Below are positions 5,701 to 6,012 of a stretch of 6,012 nucleotides of DNA, piece after piece; within the stretch, counting starts at the first letter, position 1, and each line of letters begins with the position of its first letter. The position numbers were made by a program, and so were the translations under genes. This DNA is from Kiritimatiellia bacterium (GTDB lineage: Bacteria; Verrucomicrobiota; Kiritimatiellia; UBA8416; JAIOPI01), in NCBI GenBank assembly GCA_028822745.1, contig JAPKCZ010000146.1, positions 1 through 6,012 on the forward strand. The letters are read 5' to 3'. The notes under the pieces were generated by a model. It was not told the DNA's origin and did no database searches. It saw only the letters and a program-made list of their open reading frames with translations.

Positions 5701-6012
5701 TTAGAAACGTTTCTTTTTACGAATGTGCTGAATGATGATCTTACAGTCTTCCAAAACTTCGTAGGTATGTTCGAAGAGGGCATCAAACTGTAGGCTACAA
5801 CCTGCCTTAAGTTCATGCGTCTCGTAGGGCAAGACGATCCTGATCGCGCCTTTTAACACCCAGCAGATTTCATAGTCATCCCGATGGGCATCTGGATTCG
5901 AGCGCTTTGCCCCTTTCGGTGCCTCGGCGTAGAAACAGCGTGAGTTTGCGAATTCAATCTCGCGGAAATGAAAATCGCCGACAACACGTTCACGCTCTGT
6001 TTTACGCTGAGC
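5701..6012 (-). CDS. Cupin-domain protein, C-terminal part (5' end beyond window); possible XRE/cupin regulator
   Basis: The frame is open from the window edge to TAA at 5701-5703, giving 103 residues. It has a single-domain cupin look: NPDAHRDDYEICWVLKGAIR at 39-58 (metal-site-like His43 with Asp/Glu following, then the strand leading to a Gly turn), ETHELKAGCSLQFDALFEHT at 64-83 (second cupin motif with His82), and a final strand KIIIQHI. The 'L.aG.s..FDa...H' ending is typical of the sugar- or metabolite-sensing C-terminal domain of XRE-family regulators, whose helix-turn-helix would lie off the right edge; a stand-alone cupin enzyme or sugar isomerase is the alternative. It is first of the visible genes, 21 nt before the reductase, so it probably controls or serves the uronate operon. 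The very basic tail RKKKRF ends the protein. Confidence 0.75.
   Translation of the reverse strand, partial: AQRKTERERVVGDFHFREIEFANSRCFYAEAPKGAKRSNPDAHRDDYEICWVLKGAIRIVLPYETHELKAGCSLQFDALFEHTYEVLEDCKIIIQHIRKKKRF
5703..5714. promoter_or_regulatory. 12-bp palindrome AGAAACGTTTCT, possible LacI-type operator
   Basis: A perfect palindrome with a central CG, the form of LacI/GalR-family operators. It overlaps the last codons and stop of the cupin gene, 24 nt upstream of the reductase start. The bases are largely dictated by the codons for Lys-Arg-Phe-stop, so it may be coincidence. No regulator of that family is visible here. Confidence 0.2.

Noticed and set aside
5700..5720. AGAAACGTTTCT followed by a T-run as a terminator on the plus strand
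   Set aside because: The stem would be 4 bp with a 4-base loop, AT-rich, and no plus-strand gene ends there.

Overview
The window looks like a piece of a carbohydrate-degrading bacterial chromosome, most likely from the PVC group (Kiritimatiellota, Lentisphaerota or Verrucomicrobiota). That placement is inferred from gene style: a secreted transglutaminase-like/esterase fusion, the relic of a 3-keto-disaccharide hydrolase (DUF1080), an Ig-like protein tail, and a long palindromic repeat of a kind I associate with such genomes. No marker gene is present to prove it.

Layout. At the left edge is the 3' end of a plus-strand gene with an Ig-like C-terminus (1-155). It converges on a large minus-strand gene (214-2421) for a predicted exported protein carrying both a transglutaminase-like domain and an alpha/beta-hydrolase domain. 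A 690-bp stretch without an intact gene follows (2422-3111). It holds a plus-strand fossil of a DUF1080 gene (2531-2695) and a 271-bp mobile-element-like palindrome (2741-3011) with 15-bp terminal inverted repeats, three internal hairpin blocks mirrored in each arm, and a flanking 9-bp direct repeat.

From 3112 to the right edge lies a compact minus-strand operon. In transcription order it encodes a cupin-domain protein (cut by the window edge, possibly the C-terminus of an XRE/cupin regulator), a short-chain dehydrogenase/reductase, a PfkB-family 2-keto-3-deoxygluconate kinase, and a KDPG/KHG aldolase. Gaps are 21, 20 and 37 nt, with Shine-Dalgarno-like sequences before the last three genes.

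How they work together. Kinase plus aldolase give KDG -> KDPG -> pyruvate + glyceraldehyde 3-phosphate, the common end of uronate catabolism (pectin, alginate and similar polymers). The reductase would logically supply KDG by reducing a keto-uronate derived from unsaturated uronic acid, and the cupin protein may sense or process a pathway sugar. These last two roles are inference. No polysaccharide lyase, KduI or transporter is visible, so the polymer cannot be named. I see no strong evidence for a wholly new system. The most unusual content is the symmetric repeat element and the decayed DUF1080 gene beside it.
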